Assembly (NCBI RefSeq): GCF_918741295.1
Contig: NZ_CAKKNB010000004.1
Span: 186,001 to 250,000, forward strand
Origin: Aquabacterium sp. CECT 9606
GTDB lineage: Bacteria > Pseudomonadota > Gammaproteobacteria > Burkholderiales > Burkholderiaceae_C
Direction of reading: 5' to 3'
DNA length: 64,000 nt
The notes under the pieces are model-generated. The model saw only the letters and a program-made list of their open reading frames with translations, ran no database searches and was not told the DNA's origin. Shown here piece by piece: positions 26,266-35,295 of the stretch. A program made the position numbers and the translations under genes. Every line of letters begins with the position of its first letter. Within the stretch, counting starts at the first letter, position 1.

Positions 26266-27074
26266 CCGGCCACCTTGCGGAAGACGCCTGTGGCGATGGA
26301 TTTCAAGGGCGTGTCGCAGGCCACGCGACCTTCGGCCGAGCCGATGAAAAACAGGCCGCCGGGCTTCAGTTGGGTCAGCACGCGGTCCACCACCTCGCGC
26401 TTGGTGGGCGCGTCAAAGTAGATCAGCACATTGCGCAGAAAGATGATGTCGAACGGCCCCAGGTCTTCGATGGGCTGGCACAGGTTGAGCTGGCCAAAAC
26501 GCACGTGCTCGCGCAGCTTGGGCTGGATCTGGACCAGGCCTTCGGCATCGCCATCGCCGCGCAGGCAGTACTGCTTCAGGCGCCGGGGCGCAACGTGGCG
26601 CAGGCGCTCTTCAGGGTAGATGGCCTGGCTGGCGCTGCGCAGCACCCTGTCACTGATGTCGGTGCCCAGGATGGACCATCTCGAACTGATGCGGCCCTTT
26701 TGCTGCAGGTCGGCCAGCAGCATGGCGATGCTGAAGGCTTCGTCGCCAAACGAGCTGGCGGCGCTCCAGATCGAAGGCGCTTTCAGGCGCTGGGCATCGA
26801 TCTCTTTTTCGAGCAAGGCGAAGTGCTCGGGCTCGCGGAAGAAGTAGGTCTCGTTGGTGGTCAGCAGGTCTACCGCGACCTGGAATTCACCCTCGTCGTG
26901 ATCGCTGGAAATCAAGGCCAGGTAATCATCAAAACCCTCCATGCCCAACCTTTGGATGCGAGGCCCCAGGCGCGATGACACCAAGGGCTTCTTGGCGTCG
27001 CCCAGCGACAGCCCCATGGTTTGGTACATCAGGCCTGTGATCTGGCGGTACGTGTCGTCACGCAGCTCAACCAT
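26262..27074 (-). CDS. cheR: Chemoreceptor glutamate methyltransferase CheR
   Basis: Methylates chemoreceptor glutamates with S-adenosylmethionine. It has 270 residues: a helical N-terminal domain (residues 1-80) and a Rossmann methyltransferase domain. Family marks are TTNETYFFREPEHF, the SAM motif WSAASSFGDEAFSIAM (commonly with Cys/Thr-Glu at the positions here Ser/Phe-Asp), ILGTDISDRVL, IIFLRNVLIYFD and LKPGGLFFIGSAE. It lies 15 bp after the chemoreceptor gene and overlaps cheD by 4 bp. Confidence 0.97.
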   Translation of the reverse strand: MVELRDDTYRQITGLMYQTMGLSLGDAKKPLVSSRLGPRIQRLGMEGFDDYLALISSDHDEGEFQVAVDLLTTNETYFFREPEHFALLEKEIDAQRLKAPSIWSAASSFGDEAFSIAMLLADLQQKGRISSRWSILGTDISDRVLRSASQAIYPEERLRHVAPRRLKQYCLRGDGDAEGLVQIQPKLREHVRFGQLNLCQPIEDLGPFDIIFLRNVLIYFDAPTKREVVDRVLTQLKPGGLFFIGSAEGRVACDTPLKSIATGVFRKVAG

Positions 27075-27088
27075 GATCAGCTCCTCGC

Positions 27089-29218
27089 TCAGTAAGGCCG
27101 GAAGTTGCCGCTGATGGCCCTTGGGGCGCCTGGCTTGGACGATGATGCCACGGCGCGCATGACCGAGGGTGCGCCATTGGCGCGGCGCTTGCCCTGGTCG
27201 GCATCGGGTTTGGCCTTCTTGGCCGGGGCGGCTTCTTCGCCCAGGTGGAAGAAGGCCACCGATTGTTGCAACTGTTCGGCCTGGCCCGACAACTCTTCGG
27301 ACGTGGCGGCCAGTTCTTCAGAGGCCGAGGCGTTTTGCTGCGTGGCCTTGCTCAGCTGCGACATGGCGCTGCTGATCTGTGACACCGACTGGCTTTGCTC
27401 GGATGAGGCCGCGGCGATTTCTTGCACCAAGCCGCTGGTTTTCTGGATGGAGGGCACGATCTCGCCCAGCAACTTGCCCGCTCGCTCTGCGGTGGACACG
27501 CTGTGGCTGGCCAGGTCGCCAATCTCCTTGGCGGCTTCCTGGCTGCGTTCGGCCAGCTTGCGCACTTCGGCGGCCACCACGGCAAAGCCCTTGCCATGCT
27601 CGCCCGCGCGCGCCGCTTCAATGGCGGCGTTCAGGGCCAGCAGGTTGGTCTGGTAGGCGATGTCGTCCACGATGCTGATCTTTTGCGCGATCTGTTTCAT
27701 GGCGTGCACGGTTTGCGTGACGGCCTCGCCGCCTTCACCGGCTTCGGTGCTGGCCTTGGTGGCCATGCCATCAGTGACGTTGGCGTTGTCGCTGTTCTGC
27801 GTGATGGAGATCGACATCATGTCGATGGAGGCGGTGGTTTCTTCCACGGAAGAAGCCTGCTCGCTGGCCGCTTGCGACAGCGATTGCGCGGTGGCGCTGA
27901 CCTGGCTGGCCGCGCCCGACAAGGCATCGGCCGCACCGCGCACTTCGTCGATGATGCTGGCCAGCTTCTCGCAGGTGGTGTTGGCGTCGTTCTTGACTTG
28001 CTCGAACGTGCCTTCGGCATCGCGCGTGATGCGCTGGCCCAGGTCGCCCGAGGCCATGGCGCCGAGCACGCGGCCCACGTCGTCGATGATGCTGGACAGC
28101 TTCTCGCTGGTGGCGTTGGCGTCTTCCTTGACTTGGCCGAAGACACCGCTGTAATCACGGGTGATGCGCTGGCTCAGGTCACCGGCCGACAAGGCGCTCA
28201 GGGCACGGCCCACATCGTCGAAGATGACGCTGGTGGTTTCCAGCAGGGCATTGACGCCGGCGCAAAGAACTTCGATCGGGCCGGTCTTGCCGGCCATGGG
28301 GATGCGCTGGCTCAGGTCACCGCCTTGGGCAGCCGAGGTCACGCTTTGAGCCTGTTCCACAGCCTGCGCCAACATTCGGGCCGCGTTGACTTGGGCCGTG
28401 GTGTCGGTGGCGTACTTCACCACCTTGAAGGGCTTGCCGTTCATGTCCATGATGGGGTTGTAAGAAGCCTGGATCCAGACCTCTTTGCCACCCTTGCCAA
28501 TGCGCTTGTATTGGCCGGCATCAAACTCGCCACGGCCGAGTTTTTCCCAGAACAGTCGGTATTCCAGGCTGGCACGGTGGTCCGGGTCGACGAACATGCC
28601 GTGGTGCTGGCCCTGGATCTCGGCCAGCGAATAGCCCAGCGTCCTCAGGAAGTTCTCGTTGGCGTTGACGATCTTGCCATCCAGCGTGAATTCGATCACC
28701 GCCTGGGCCTTGTTGATCGCGGACAGCTGGCCCGAGAAATCGGCGGCCTGCAGCTTGGCGGTGGTGATGTCGCTGGCGTACTTCACCACTTTGAAGGGCT
28801 TGCCATGGGCGTCCATGATGGGGTTGTAGGTGGCCTGGATCCAGACCTCCTTGCCGCCCTTGCCGATGCGCTTGTATTCGCCTGCATCGAACTCACCGCG
28901 GCCCAGCTTTTCCCAGAACAGACGGTACTCCACGGTGGCGCGGTAGGCCGGGTCCACGAACAGGCCATGGTGTTGGCCCTGGATCTCGGCCAGCGAGTAG
29001 CCCAGCGTGTTCAGGAAGTTGTCGTTGGCGGTGAGGACCTTGCCATCCAGCGAGAACTCGATCACGGCCTGGGCCTTTCTGATGGCGCTGAGTTGACCCT
29101 TCATGTCGGCCAACGCAATCTCAGCATCCAGCCTGGCTTGCTCGGCCTCGGCCAGTTGCCGGCGGTACCTGGCGTTGTCAAAAAGGCGGGTGATCCACGA
29201 ATGCGTAGCTTGGCTCAT
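27089..29218 (-). CDS. Soluble methyl-accepting chemotaxis protein with tandem PAS domains
   Basis: Cytoplasmic chemoreceptor of 709 residues with no membrane segment. Residues 41-160 and 163-275 are two almost identical PAS domains, in register at 122 residues, each with [21 protein letters not shown] and [14 protein letters not shown]. Then come three HAMP-like units (GDLSQRI, GDLSQRI, GDLGQRI), and a signalling domain with the tip [25 protein letters not shown]. The C-terminal 50 residues are basic and Ala/Pro-rich. The PAS pair probably binds a cofactor such as flavin or heme and senses redox or oxygen, as in Aer-like receptors. It heads the unit with cheR and cheD, which should modify it. 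Confidence 0.94.
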   Translation of the reverse strand: MSQATHSWITRLFDNARYRRQLAEAEQARLDAEIALADMKGQLSAIRKAQAVIEFSLDGKVLTANDNFLNTLGYSLAEIQGQHHGLFVDPAYRATVEYRLFWEKLGRGEFDAGEYKRIGKGGKEVWIQATYNPIMDAHGKPFKVVKYASDITTAKLQAADFSGQLSAINKAQAVIEFTLDGKIVNANENFLRTLGYSLAEIQGQHHGMFVDPDHRASLEYRLFWEKLGRGEFDAGQYKRIGKGGKEVWIQASYNPIMDMNGKPFKVVKYATDTTAQVNAARMLAQAVEQAQSVTSAAQGGDLSQRIPMAGKTGPIEVLCAGVNALLETTSVIFDDVGRALSALSAGDLSQRITRDYSGVFGQVKEDANATSEKLSSIIDDVGRVLGAMASGDLGQRITRDAEGTFEQVKNDANTTCEKLASIIDEVRGAADALSGAASQVSATAQSLSQAASEQASSVEETTASIDMMSISITQNSDNANVTDGMATKASTEAGEGGEAVTQTVHAMKQIAQKISIVDDIAYQTNLLALNAAIEAARAGEHGKGFAVVAAEVRKLAERSQEAAKEIGDLASHSVSTAERAGKLLGEIVPSIQKTSGLVQEIAAASSEQSQSVSQISSAMSQLSKATQQNASASEELAATSEELSGQAEQLQQSVAFFHLGEEAAPAKKAKPDADQGKRRANGAPSVMRAVASSSKPGAPRAISGNFRPY

Positions 29219-29303
29219 GCTGAATGTCCTTCACTGATTGAGTGTGGAGTGACGGCCAGCAGCGCCAGGGATCCATTTTTTGTCAGAGTTGAATTCAAGC
29301 TCG

Positions 29304-29330
29304 ACGAGTCGGTCAGACCGACCGACTCGT
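29304..29330. repeat. Perfect 11-bp inverted repeat, possible operator
   Basis: ACGAGTCGGTC, five-base spacer, GACCGACTCGT, 86 bp upstream of the chemoreceptor start. There is no T-run on either side, so it does not look like a terminator. An operator or mRNA leader hairpin is more likely. Confidence 0.45.
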
Positions 29331-29496
29331 GCTGGTCAAGCAGGAAACTGCTCCGATGGCCCGTGGAAGAACCCTCTGCTTTGTGAATGCGGCATGAGCC
29401 CAGCATGAGGTTCCTCCATGTTTATCGGATCAAGCCCTGTATATCGGCTTGACACCCTCAAGCATGCAGACAACCCTGGGTATGCGCGTGTGAAAT

Positions 29497-29533
29497 GTTG
29501 CACGCTTGGGCGCTATTTCGCCCAGCATGCAAC
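29497..29533 (-). terminator. Imperfect hairpin after the NYN-LOTUS gene
   Basis: GTTGCACGCTTGGGCG pairs with CGCCCAGCATGCAAC across a six-base loop, with one bulge and one mismatch. It starts five bases after the stop of the NYN gene on the minus strand. The following T-run is short (ATTTC), so its strength as a terminator is doubtful. Confidence 0.4.
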
Positions 29534-29538
29534 GCGTT

Positions 29539-30918
29539 TCATGCGGGGTTGTCGTCAGCGGCTTTGCGCGGCCGCCGCGCGCGGGGCGCAGCCTTGCGGG
29601 CCGCGGGTGCGTCGCCTGCGGTGGCTGGCGCCGTTGCTGCCTTGCTGGCCGCGCTCTTGCGGGCAGGGGATTTCTTGGCGGCAGCACGCGGCGTTTTCTT
29701 GGCGGCGGGGGGGAGGGCCAGGTCGCCCTGCGCCGGGCTGGGGCTGGCGTTGGGCGGGTTCACCGGTGCGTTCACGGGCTCGGGCGGGCTGGCGTGTTCC
29801 TGTCCGGCGGGCTGGCGATCGCCCTGCGGTGCCGCGCGTCCGTCGCGCCCACGGCCTGCGTCGGCCTCATGCTGTGGGCGGCGAGTTTCGCTGCGTTCGC
29901 CTTGCTGCTGCCCACGGCCTGAGGCCGAACGACCACCGCGCCCACGGCGGCGGCCACCCTCGCCGCGCTCTTCACGGACCGAAGGCTCGGCGTTGGATGG
30001 CTGCGCCTCACCTTCGCCATGGGCTGTCTGGGCACGGGCCTGATCCGACGTGGCCTCGGCGGCGCTGTTGTCTTCGGCGCGCGGTGGCACACCGCTGCTG
30101 CGGTACACATAGGCGCTGGATTTTTCATCGCGGCCAAACTCCAGCAAGCCACGGGCACGCGCTTCTTCCAGCAGGTTGCCGAAGGTGCGAAAGCCGTAGT
30201 AGTTCTCGTTGAAGCCCGGGTTGCGGCGCTTGATGGCTTCCTTGAGCACCGAGGCCCAGATGCGGCCACCTTCGTCGCGGTCCGTGACCATGGCCTCGTA
30301 GGTTTCGGCGGCCATCTCCACGGCCTTGGTGCGGTGGGCGTGCAGCTCTTCGCGTCGGCGCGCTTCTTCTTCGGGCGTGCGGCGGTTTTGCTGGGGCTCG
30401 CGGTTGTCGCGCGTGTCGCGCCGCGCGGCCTGGCGTTGGCTTTCGCGCACCAGGTCGTCGTAGAAGATGAATTCGTCGCAATTGGCGATCAAGAGGTCCG
30501 AGGTCGATTGCTTGACGCCCACGCCGATCACGTACTTGGCGTTCTCGCGCAGCTTGGACACCAGCGGCGAAAAATCGGAATCGCCCGAGATGATGACGAA
30601 GGTGTTGACGTGCGACTTGGTGTAGCAAAGGTCGAGCGCATCGACCACCAGGCGGATGTCGGCTGAATTCTTGCCGGATTGGCGCACGTGCGGGATCTCG
30701 ATCAGCTCGAAATTGGCCTCATGCATGGTGGCTTTGAAGCCCTTGTAGCGCTCCCAGTCGCAATAGGCTTTCTTGACGACGATGCTGCCTTTGAGCAGCA
30801 GGCGCTCCAGCACGCGCTTGATGTCGAACTTGTCGTACTGCGCATCGCGCACGCCGAGGGCGACGTTTTCGAAGTCGCAGAACAGCGCCATGCTGATGTG
30901 GTCTTGGGGTGTGGCCAT
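29539..30918 (-). CDS. NYN-domain putative ribonuclease with LOTUS domain and basic tail
   Basis: Protein of 459 residues. Residues about 8-165 form an NYN (PIN-like) nuclease domain with CDFENV (Asp15), SADIRLVVDALD and ISGDSDFSPLV supplying metal-binding acidic residues. Residues about 205-285 form an OST-HTH/LOTUS RNA-binding domain (ASVLKEAIKRRNPGFNENYYGF, FGNLLEEARARGLLEF). The last 170 residues are disordered and very basic, with RGxGGRR-like and Ala-Lys-Pro repeats similar to histone H1 tails. It probably processes or binds RNA. The start is placed at ATG 30918 (MATPQDHIS). Confidence 0.9.
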   Translation of the reverse strand: MATPQDHISMALFCDFENVALGVRDAQYDKFDIKRVLERLLLKGSIVVKKAYCDWERYKGFKATMHEANFELIEIPHVRQSGKNSADIRLVVDALDLCYTKSHVNTFVIISGDSDFSPLVSKLRENAKYVIGVGVKQSTSDLLIANCDEFIFYDDLVRESQRQAARRDTRDNREPQQNRRTPEEEARRREELHAHRTKAVEMAAETYEAMVTDRDEGGRIWASVLKEAIKRRNPGFNENYYGFRTFGNLLEEARARGLLEFGRDEKSSAYVYRSSGVPPRAEDNSAAEATSDQARAQTAHGEGEAQPSNAEPSVREERGEGGRRRGRGGRSASGRGQQQGERSETRRPQHEADAGRGRDGRAAPQGDRQPAGQEHASPPEPVNAPVNPPNASPSPAQGDLALPPAAKKTPRAAAKKSPARKSAASKAATAPATAGDAPAARKAAPRARRPRKAADDNPA

Positions 30919-30965
30919 GTCGTTCTCATTGGTCTCAGTGGCCCGAATCATCACATGGCCTGGGC

Positions 30966-31814
30966 TCAAAACCCATAGCTGCTGTTTTCAGGGTCGAAAT
31001 CCGCGTCGGTGAAGGTGGCGGGAAGCACCTTGTCGAAGCTGACGCGTTCGTTCATCTCGCCATGTTCGTCCCAGGACTCGATCATGCGGATCCAGGGCTG
31101 GGCCAGGTTCACGTAGACCTTGGATTTGGCGGCGTAGCTGCCGGTCATGCCAGGGGGCGTGACCCAGGTCAGGGCCGCAGTGCGCTCACCATTGATCCTG
31201 GCGATCTCGATCTGATTGGGCGCGGTGGGCAGGCCTTCCTTGAGGCGCCGGCGGTTGCTGTCCACCAGGATGCCCACCACCGACTGCATGCCCAGATCGC
31301 GCACGGTGTGGTTGGAGTTGCCCTTGGCCATGGCGCCGTCGATGGAGGTCCACATCGAGGTCACGTTGAAGAAACCCCCGAGGTGGCCATAGCTGGCGTC
31401 CTTGCGCTTGGTTTCGTCGTAGATGATTTCCTGGCCAGCCTTGGGGCTGTCCTTGAGCCACTGAACGTAGACCTGACGAGGCTGGTGGCGATATTTGATG
31501 TAGGTGACGAAGGGTTGCCTCGTCCAGCCACTGGACAAGCGCTCCTGGCGCTTCATCCAGATCTCGCACTCGTCGAGCGACTTCAGGCCCAGTTCCAGGT
31601 AGCTGGGAATGGCCTGGGGGTCCAGCTGGCTGAATGTCTTGAGCACTTGCTCGTCACTCATCGCGAGCAGCGCGCCGGACTTGATCTTCTGGACCAGGGC
31701 CTCGGCCTCGGCGGAGGCGCTGATGACCTGGGCACCTGCAGGCGCGGACAGCAACATGGCCCCTGCCATGACCAGGTTGCTGAGGAAGCGAGGGAACAAA
31801 GGGCTGCGTTTCAT
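30966..31814 (-). CDS. DUF1571 family exported protein
   Basis: Exported protein of 282 residues with signal peptide MKRSPLFPRFLSNLVMAGAM ending near PAGAQ. The pattern PFVTYIKYRHQPRQVYVQWLKDSPKAGQEIIYDE is that of DUF1571, followed by GHLGGFFNVTSMWTSIDGAMAKGNSNHTVRDLGM. The function is unknown, though these proteins have a lipoprotein-carrier-like fold of a lipid-binding beta sheet in my recollection. The start at 31814 gives the best signal peptide. Confidence 0.82.
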   Translation of the reverse strand: MKRSPLFPRFLSNLVMAGAMLLSAPAGAQVISASAEAEALVQKIKSGALLAMSDEQVLKTFSQLDPQAIPSYLELGLKSLDECEIWMKRQERLSSGWTRQPFVTYIKYRHQPRQVYVQWLKDSPKAGQEIIYDETKRKDASYGHLGGFFNVTSMWTSIDGAMAKGNSNHTVRDLGMQSVVGILVDSNRRRLKEGLPTAPNQIEIARINGERTAALTWVTPPGMTGSYAAKSKVYVNLAQPWIRMIESWDEHGEMNERVSFDKVLPATFTDADFDPENSSYGF

Positions 31815-31914
31815 GAAGGCTCCTTCGAGGGGCAAAAAGGCTTTCCTCGTGGGGTCATTTTCCAGGCAGGGCGTACCGGGCGGCAGAGCGCAACTGCCTG
31901 ATGGCTGACGGGGA

Positions 31915-33870
31915 TCAAATCAGCCCGGCGTCGACGAGGTATTTGCTGGGCTTGCCGACGTCGTACAGGATGGTGAGCCGGTGCTTGGCGCGGGTCATGC
32001 CCACATACAGCAGGTTGCGGTTGTCGGCGGTGTTGCCGCCCACAGCGAATTCGCCTTTGTTCAGGCCCGGCATGATGACGTGCTCGAACTCCAGGCCCTT
32101 GGCGGCTTCGATGCTGGACAGCACCACGCAGTGCTTGCTGCGCATGGATTTTTGACGCACTTCGCGCGCGTTCATGGCCCGAAAGAACGATTCGACGTTG
32201 TCAAAGGTGGCGGCCGACTGGATCAGGCCCTGGATGTTGGCGCTCACCTGCGCAATGTCATCGGTGCGCACCATCACGCGGGCGGCCAGTTGCTGGGGCG
32301 CCAGGGCCTGGATGAAGCGTTCCATCAGCACATCGGTGGCGTTGGCTCGGATCACGTCCAGCGCGGCGTAGATCAGTCCCCGGATGTGGGGTGGGGCGTT
32401 GCGCAGCACTTGGTTCTGCACGAAGTGGGGCACCAGCACGGGCTGCGCGGCCACTTCCTTGATGGCCAATTGCTCGGCCTGTTGCTGCTGGCCGTGGTCG
32501 TCGGTGTCGGCCTCGACAAAAGAGCCGCAAAACAGCAGCAGCGATTGGAGGATGCGCACGCGCGTGGCCACGTCTTCGATGGCCGCGAACTCCTCGCGCG
32601 CATGGGCGATCAGCCCGCGCACGAACAGCACCTCGGGTCGCATCAGGTAGGGGTCGAAGCCTGCGGTGCGGTAGTCCACGCCTTTGTCCAGCAGGTGGTT
32701 CTCCAGCTCGACAGACTGGTGAGGCTGCCGCAGCAGCACCGCAATTTCCGACAAATGCGATTGGGGCCCCAGGCCTTCGCGCTCGGCGATGACTTTGGCG
32801 ATGTGCCAGTGCGCTTCCTTGAGGTGCTCGTAGCGCACCATGTTGACGGGGGTGTCGTGGAGGCTCTGGGACAGGTAGTCCTTCACCGCCAGTCGGCCCA
32901 CATGGTGCGCCAAGGTCCGGCCAAAGCGGTAGGAGCTGGTCAGGGGCAGGCGCCGCGCCGGGCCGATCTCGCGGTCAAAGCCACTGCCCATGAAGCTGGC
33001 GTCGGCGCCCGCCGTGGCGTGGATCACCTGGTCGCGGTCACCAAAGCCGATGAAGGCGGCTGGGTTCTGAGCCATCAGGTGCTGCAGCACCGTGAACATG
33101 GCGCGGTTGGTGTCGTGCATCTCGTCCAGCAGGACCAGGTGCAGGCCCAGCGCGAGGGGGTGCTCGCCTTCCAGCAAAGCGTCTTCGGTCAGTAGCAGCT
33201 TGGCCAGGTCGTGCGTGGCGTCGTCGGGCGCCCGGAAGGCGTGGCGATCAGGGTGGCCGCCACGGCGCAGGTGCTCATAAGCCCAAAAGGTGCGCAGGGT
33301 CAGGTAGTCGTGGCCCAGTTCATCGGCAAGGGCCGGTGTCAAAGGGCGGTCCGCCGCCTCCAGGGTCAGTTGCATCGTGCCTTTCAGGCGGGCGAAGGAG
33401 GCCAGCAGGCCTTCCACCGCGCCTTCGCCCGAACCTTCGATGGCGAATTCGTCGCGGTGGCGCTCGTCCTCGTTGGACAAGACGCGGTCGATCGCCTGCA
33501 GCACATGAGGCTTGAGCTGCTCGGGCGCGTTGTAGCGTGTCACGCCAGGCCCTTCGACGCTGGCCAGGCGTTCGGCGCAGAACTGGTCGAAGGTCTGGAT
33601 GCGGAGCTTGTTGCGCACGGCAGCCGGGATGCCGATGCGGTCCAGCGCCAGGCGCAGCGAGGCCACGGCGGCGTCCGTGTAGGTCAATGTCTGGATGTGG
33701 GTCAGGTTGGCGCCGCGCTCCAAGGCCTGGGCCAGGCGCAAGGCCAGGGTGGTGGTCTTGGCCGCGCCAGCATTGGCCTCGACGACGACGTGCCGGTGGC
33801 GCTCCAGCTGGATTGCGCGCTGCTCAGCGGTCGGCGTGATGCCTTTGGGCTGGAAAACGGCGCCCGTCAT
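31915..33870 (-). CDS. UvrD/Rep-like superfamily 1 DNA helicase
   Basis: ATP-dependent DNA helicase of 651 residues. Motifs in order: Q/I region EQRAIQLE with Walker A as ANAGAAKTTTL, Ia TYTDAAVASLR, II VLLDEMHDTNR, III GDRDQVIHATAGAD, IV SYRFGRTL, V SIEAAKGLEFEHVIMPG and VI NLLYVGMTRAKHRL. Walker A lacks the usual Gly-Ser-Gly and motif II reads DEMH instead of DEFQD, but Lys-Thr and Asp-Glu are kept, so ATP hydrolysis is still expected. It is shorter than UvrD and likely a separate Burkholderiales subfamily. Its start overlaps the ylqF stop by 4 bp. Confidence 0.9.
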   Translation of the reverse strand: MTGAVFQPKGITPTAEQRAIQLERHRHVVVEANAGAAKTTTLALRLAQALERGANLTHIQTLTYTDAAVASLRLALDRIGIPAAVRNKLRIQTFDQFCAERLASVEGPGVTRYNAPEQLKPHVLQAIDRVLSNEDERHRDEFAIEGSGEGAVEGLLASFARLKGTMQLTLEAADRPLTPALADELGHDYLTLRTFWAYEHLRRGGHPDRHAFRAPDDATHDLAKLLLTEDALLEGEHPLALGLHLVLLDEMHDTNRAMFTVLQHLMAQNPAAFIGFGDRDQVIHATAGADASFMGSGFDREIGPARRLPLTSSYRFGRTLAHHVGRLAVKDYLSQSLHDTPVNMVRYEHLKEAHWHIAKVIAEREGLGPQSHLSEIAVLLRQPHQSVELENHLLDKGVDYRTAGFDPYLMRPEVLFVRGLIAHAREEFAAIEDVATRVRILQSLLLFCGSFVEADTDDHGQQQQAEQLAIKEVAAQPVLVPHFVQNQVLRNAPPHIRGLIYAALDVIRANATDVLMERFIQALAPQQLAARVMVRTDDIAQVSANIQGLIQSAATFDNVESFFRAMNAREVRQKSMRSKHCVVLSSIEAAKGLEFEHVIMPGLNKGEFAVGGNTADNRNLLYVGMTRAKHRLTILYDVGKPSKYLVDAGLI

Positions 33871-34826
33871 TCATCGCCCGAATCGACGTTTTGGGCGGCT
33901 TCAGCATCGGCCTCGCGGGTGCCTTTCTTGCTCTTGTTTTTCTTCTTGGCTTTCTCGGCTTCGATCGCCATGCCGGCCGCCCACCAGGCCTGGAACTCGT
34001 CCACCGTTTCCAAGGTGATGCGGCCCATGGTGGCGGCCCTGAAATCGGTGAGCACGATTTCGCCAGCCTTTTGCAGGTTGATGCGCCCGCCGCCCAGCAC
34101 CGCACCGCGCTTGCGGCCGATCTCGGTCAGCAGTTCTTCGTCTTGCAGGCCGGCCGTGTTGTCCAGCTTGAAGCGCGCCTCAACCAAAGGCGCGTAGTGC
34201 TGCCGCAGGTAGTTCAACAGTTCCAGCGCCACTTCTTCTTCGTCATACGCGTTGCGGCCCACCGCGCCACTGGCCGCCAGGTTGTAGCCGCTCTTGTCCA
34301 CGATGATCTTGGGCCAGAGCATGCCAGGTGTGTCGAACAGGTAGAAGTCGTTGGCCAGCGCGATGCGCTGCTCCATCTTCGTGATGCCGGCCTCGTCGCC
34401 CGTCTTGGTGGCCTTCTTGCCGGTCAGGGTGTTGATCAGCGTGGACTTGCCCACGTTGGGGATGCCGCAGATCAGCACGCGCATGGGTTTGGCCATGCCG
34501 CCACGCAAGGGTGCCAGGGCCCGGCAGGCCTGGATGAGGCGCTGCGCCGGGGCAGTCACCGAGGCATCAAGCCCCAGGGCGCGGGTGTCGGGTTGGCTGT
34601 TGTAGTAGGCCAGCCATTCCTCGGTGCGCACCGGGTCGGCCAGGTCCTGCTTGTTCAGCAGTTTCAGCTTGGGCTTGTGGCCCGTCAGTTGGTGCAGGAG
34701 GGGATTGGCGCTGGAGCCCGGCAAGCGGGCGTCCAGCAGCTCGATCACGACGTCAATTTCCTTGATGCGCTCGCCGATGGCTTTTTTGGTCAGGTGCATG
34801 TGACCGGGAAACCATTGGATGGGCAT
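33867..34826 (-). CDS. ylqF: Ribosome biogenesis GTPase YlqF/RbgA
   Basis: Circularly permuted GTPase of 319 residues that helps late assembly of the large ribosomal subunit. The motifs are in permuted order: G4 NKQD near residue 59, then G1 GIPNVGKSTLIN, then G3 DTPGML. The N-terminus MPIQWFPGHM is the family hallmark. The C-terminus ends in a Lys-rich stretch (EKAKKKNKSKKG). It lies upstream of, and overlaps by 4 bp, the UvrD-like helicase gene. Confidence 0.96.
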   Translation of the reverse strand: MPIQWFPGHMHLTKKAIGERIKEIDVVIELLDARLPGSSANPLLHQLTGHKPKLKLLNKQDLADPVRTEEWLAYYNSQPDTRALGLDASVTAPAQRLIQACRALAPLRGGMAKPMRVLICGIPNVGKSTLINTLTGKKATKTGDEAGITKMEQRIALANDFYLFDTPGMLWPKIIVDKSGYNLAASGAVGRNAYDEEEVALELLNYLRQHYAPLVEARFKLDNTAGLQDEELLTEIGRKRGAVLGGGRINLQKAGEIVLTDFRAATMGRITLETVDEFQAWWAAGMAIEAEKAKKKNKSKKGTREADAEAAQNVDSGDE

Positions 34827-34887
34827 CGTGCTGACTTTCAGGGCTAGGGTGAACGGGGCCCCGCCATTGTCCCACTCCCACAGCGCA

Positions 34888-35265
34888 TCAGTTCACCTGA
34901 ATGGGGATGCGCCGTGGCTGGGCATGCGCCTGCTTGGGAATGCGCAGGTTCAGCACGCCGTTCTTCAGGTTGGCCTCGATGCGCGATGAGTCCAGCTCGC
35001 GGCTCAGCGTGAAGGCGCGCCGGTACAAGGGCAGCCGCACTTCGGCGTAGGTGGGCTCCAGGCCTTCCTGGGTCAGTGTGCCCACACTGCCCTCGATCAG
35101 CAGCGTGTCGCCATCCACTTTCAGCTCAAGCTGCTCCTTGGCCACGCCCGGCAGGTCGGCCAGCAAGGTGATGCCGGTCTGGTCTTCCAGCACGTCCACG
35201 CGGGGCACCATGGCCCGGGTGGGGCGTGACGAGTTGTCGGTCTGCTGCAGTTGTTGGTTGTTCAT
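34888..35265 (-). CDS. Hsp20-type small heat-shock protein, second of a pair
   Basis: Small ATP-independent chaperone of 125 residues. The alpha-crystallin domain runs from PRVDVLEDQTGITLLADLPGV to the edge motif NGVLNLRIPK. A Gln-rich N-terminus of 20 residues precedes it. The frame also has an ATG at 35295 that touches the previous stop, but ATG 35265 has AGGAG eight bases upstream and is preferred. It follows the first Hsp20 gene by about 30 bp and should share its heat-shock promoter. Confidence 0.94.
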   Translation of the reverse strand: MNNQQLQQTDNSSRPTRAMVPRVDVLEDQTGITLLADLPGVAKEQLELKVDGDTLLIEGSVGTLTQEGLEPTYAEVRLPLYRRAFTLSRELDSSRIEANLKNGVLNLRIPKQAHAQPRRIPIQVN

Positions 35266-35295
35266 GGTCTCAACTCCTATGTGCGTTTCGGTCAT

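Larger units (their letters stand above)
29219..29538. other. 320-bp intergenic region before the chemoreceptor gene
   Basis: No coding sequence seen. It holds a perfect 11-bp inverted repeat (29304-29330), a sequence resembling a FliA -10 element on the minus strand (TCCGATAA, 29422-29429) without a well-placed -35, and an imperfect hairpin just after the NYN gene stop. It should contain the chemoreceptor promoter. Confidence 0.6.
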
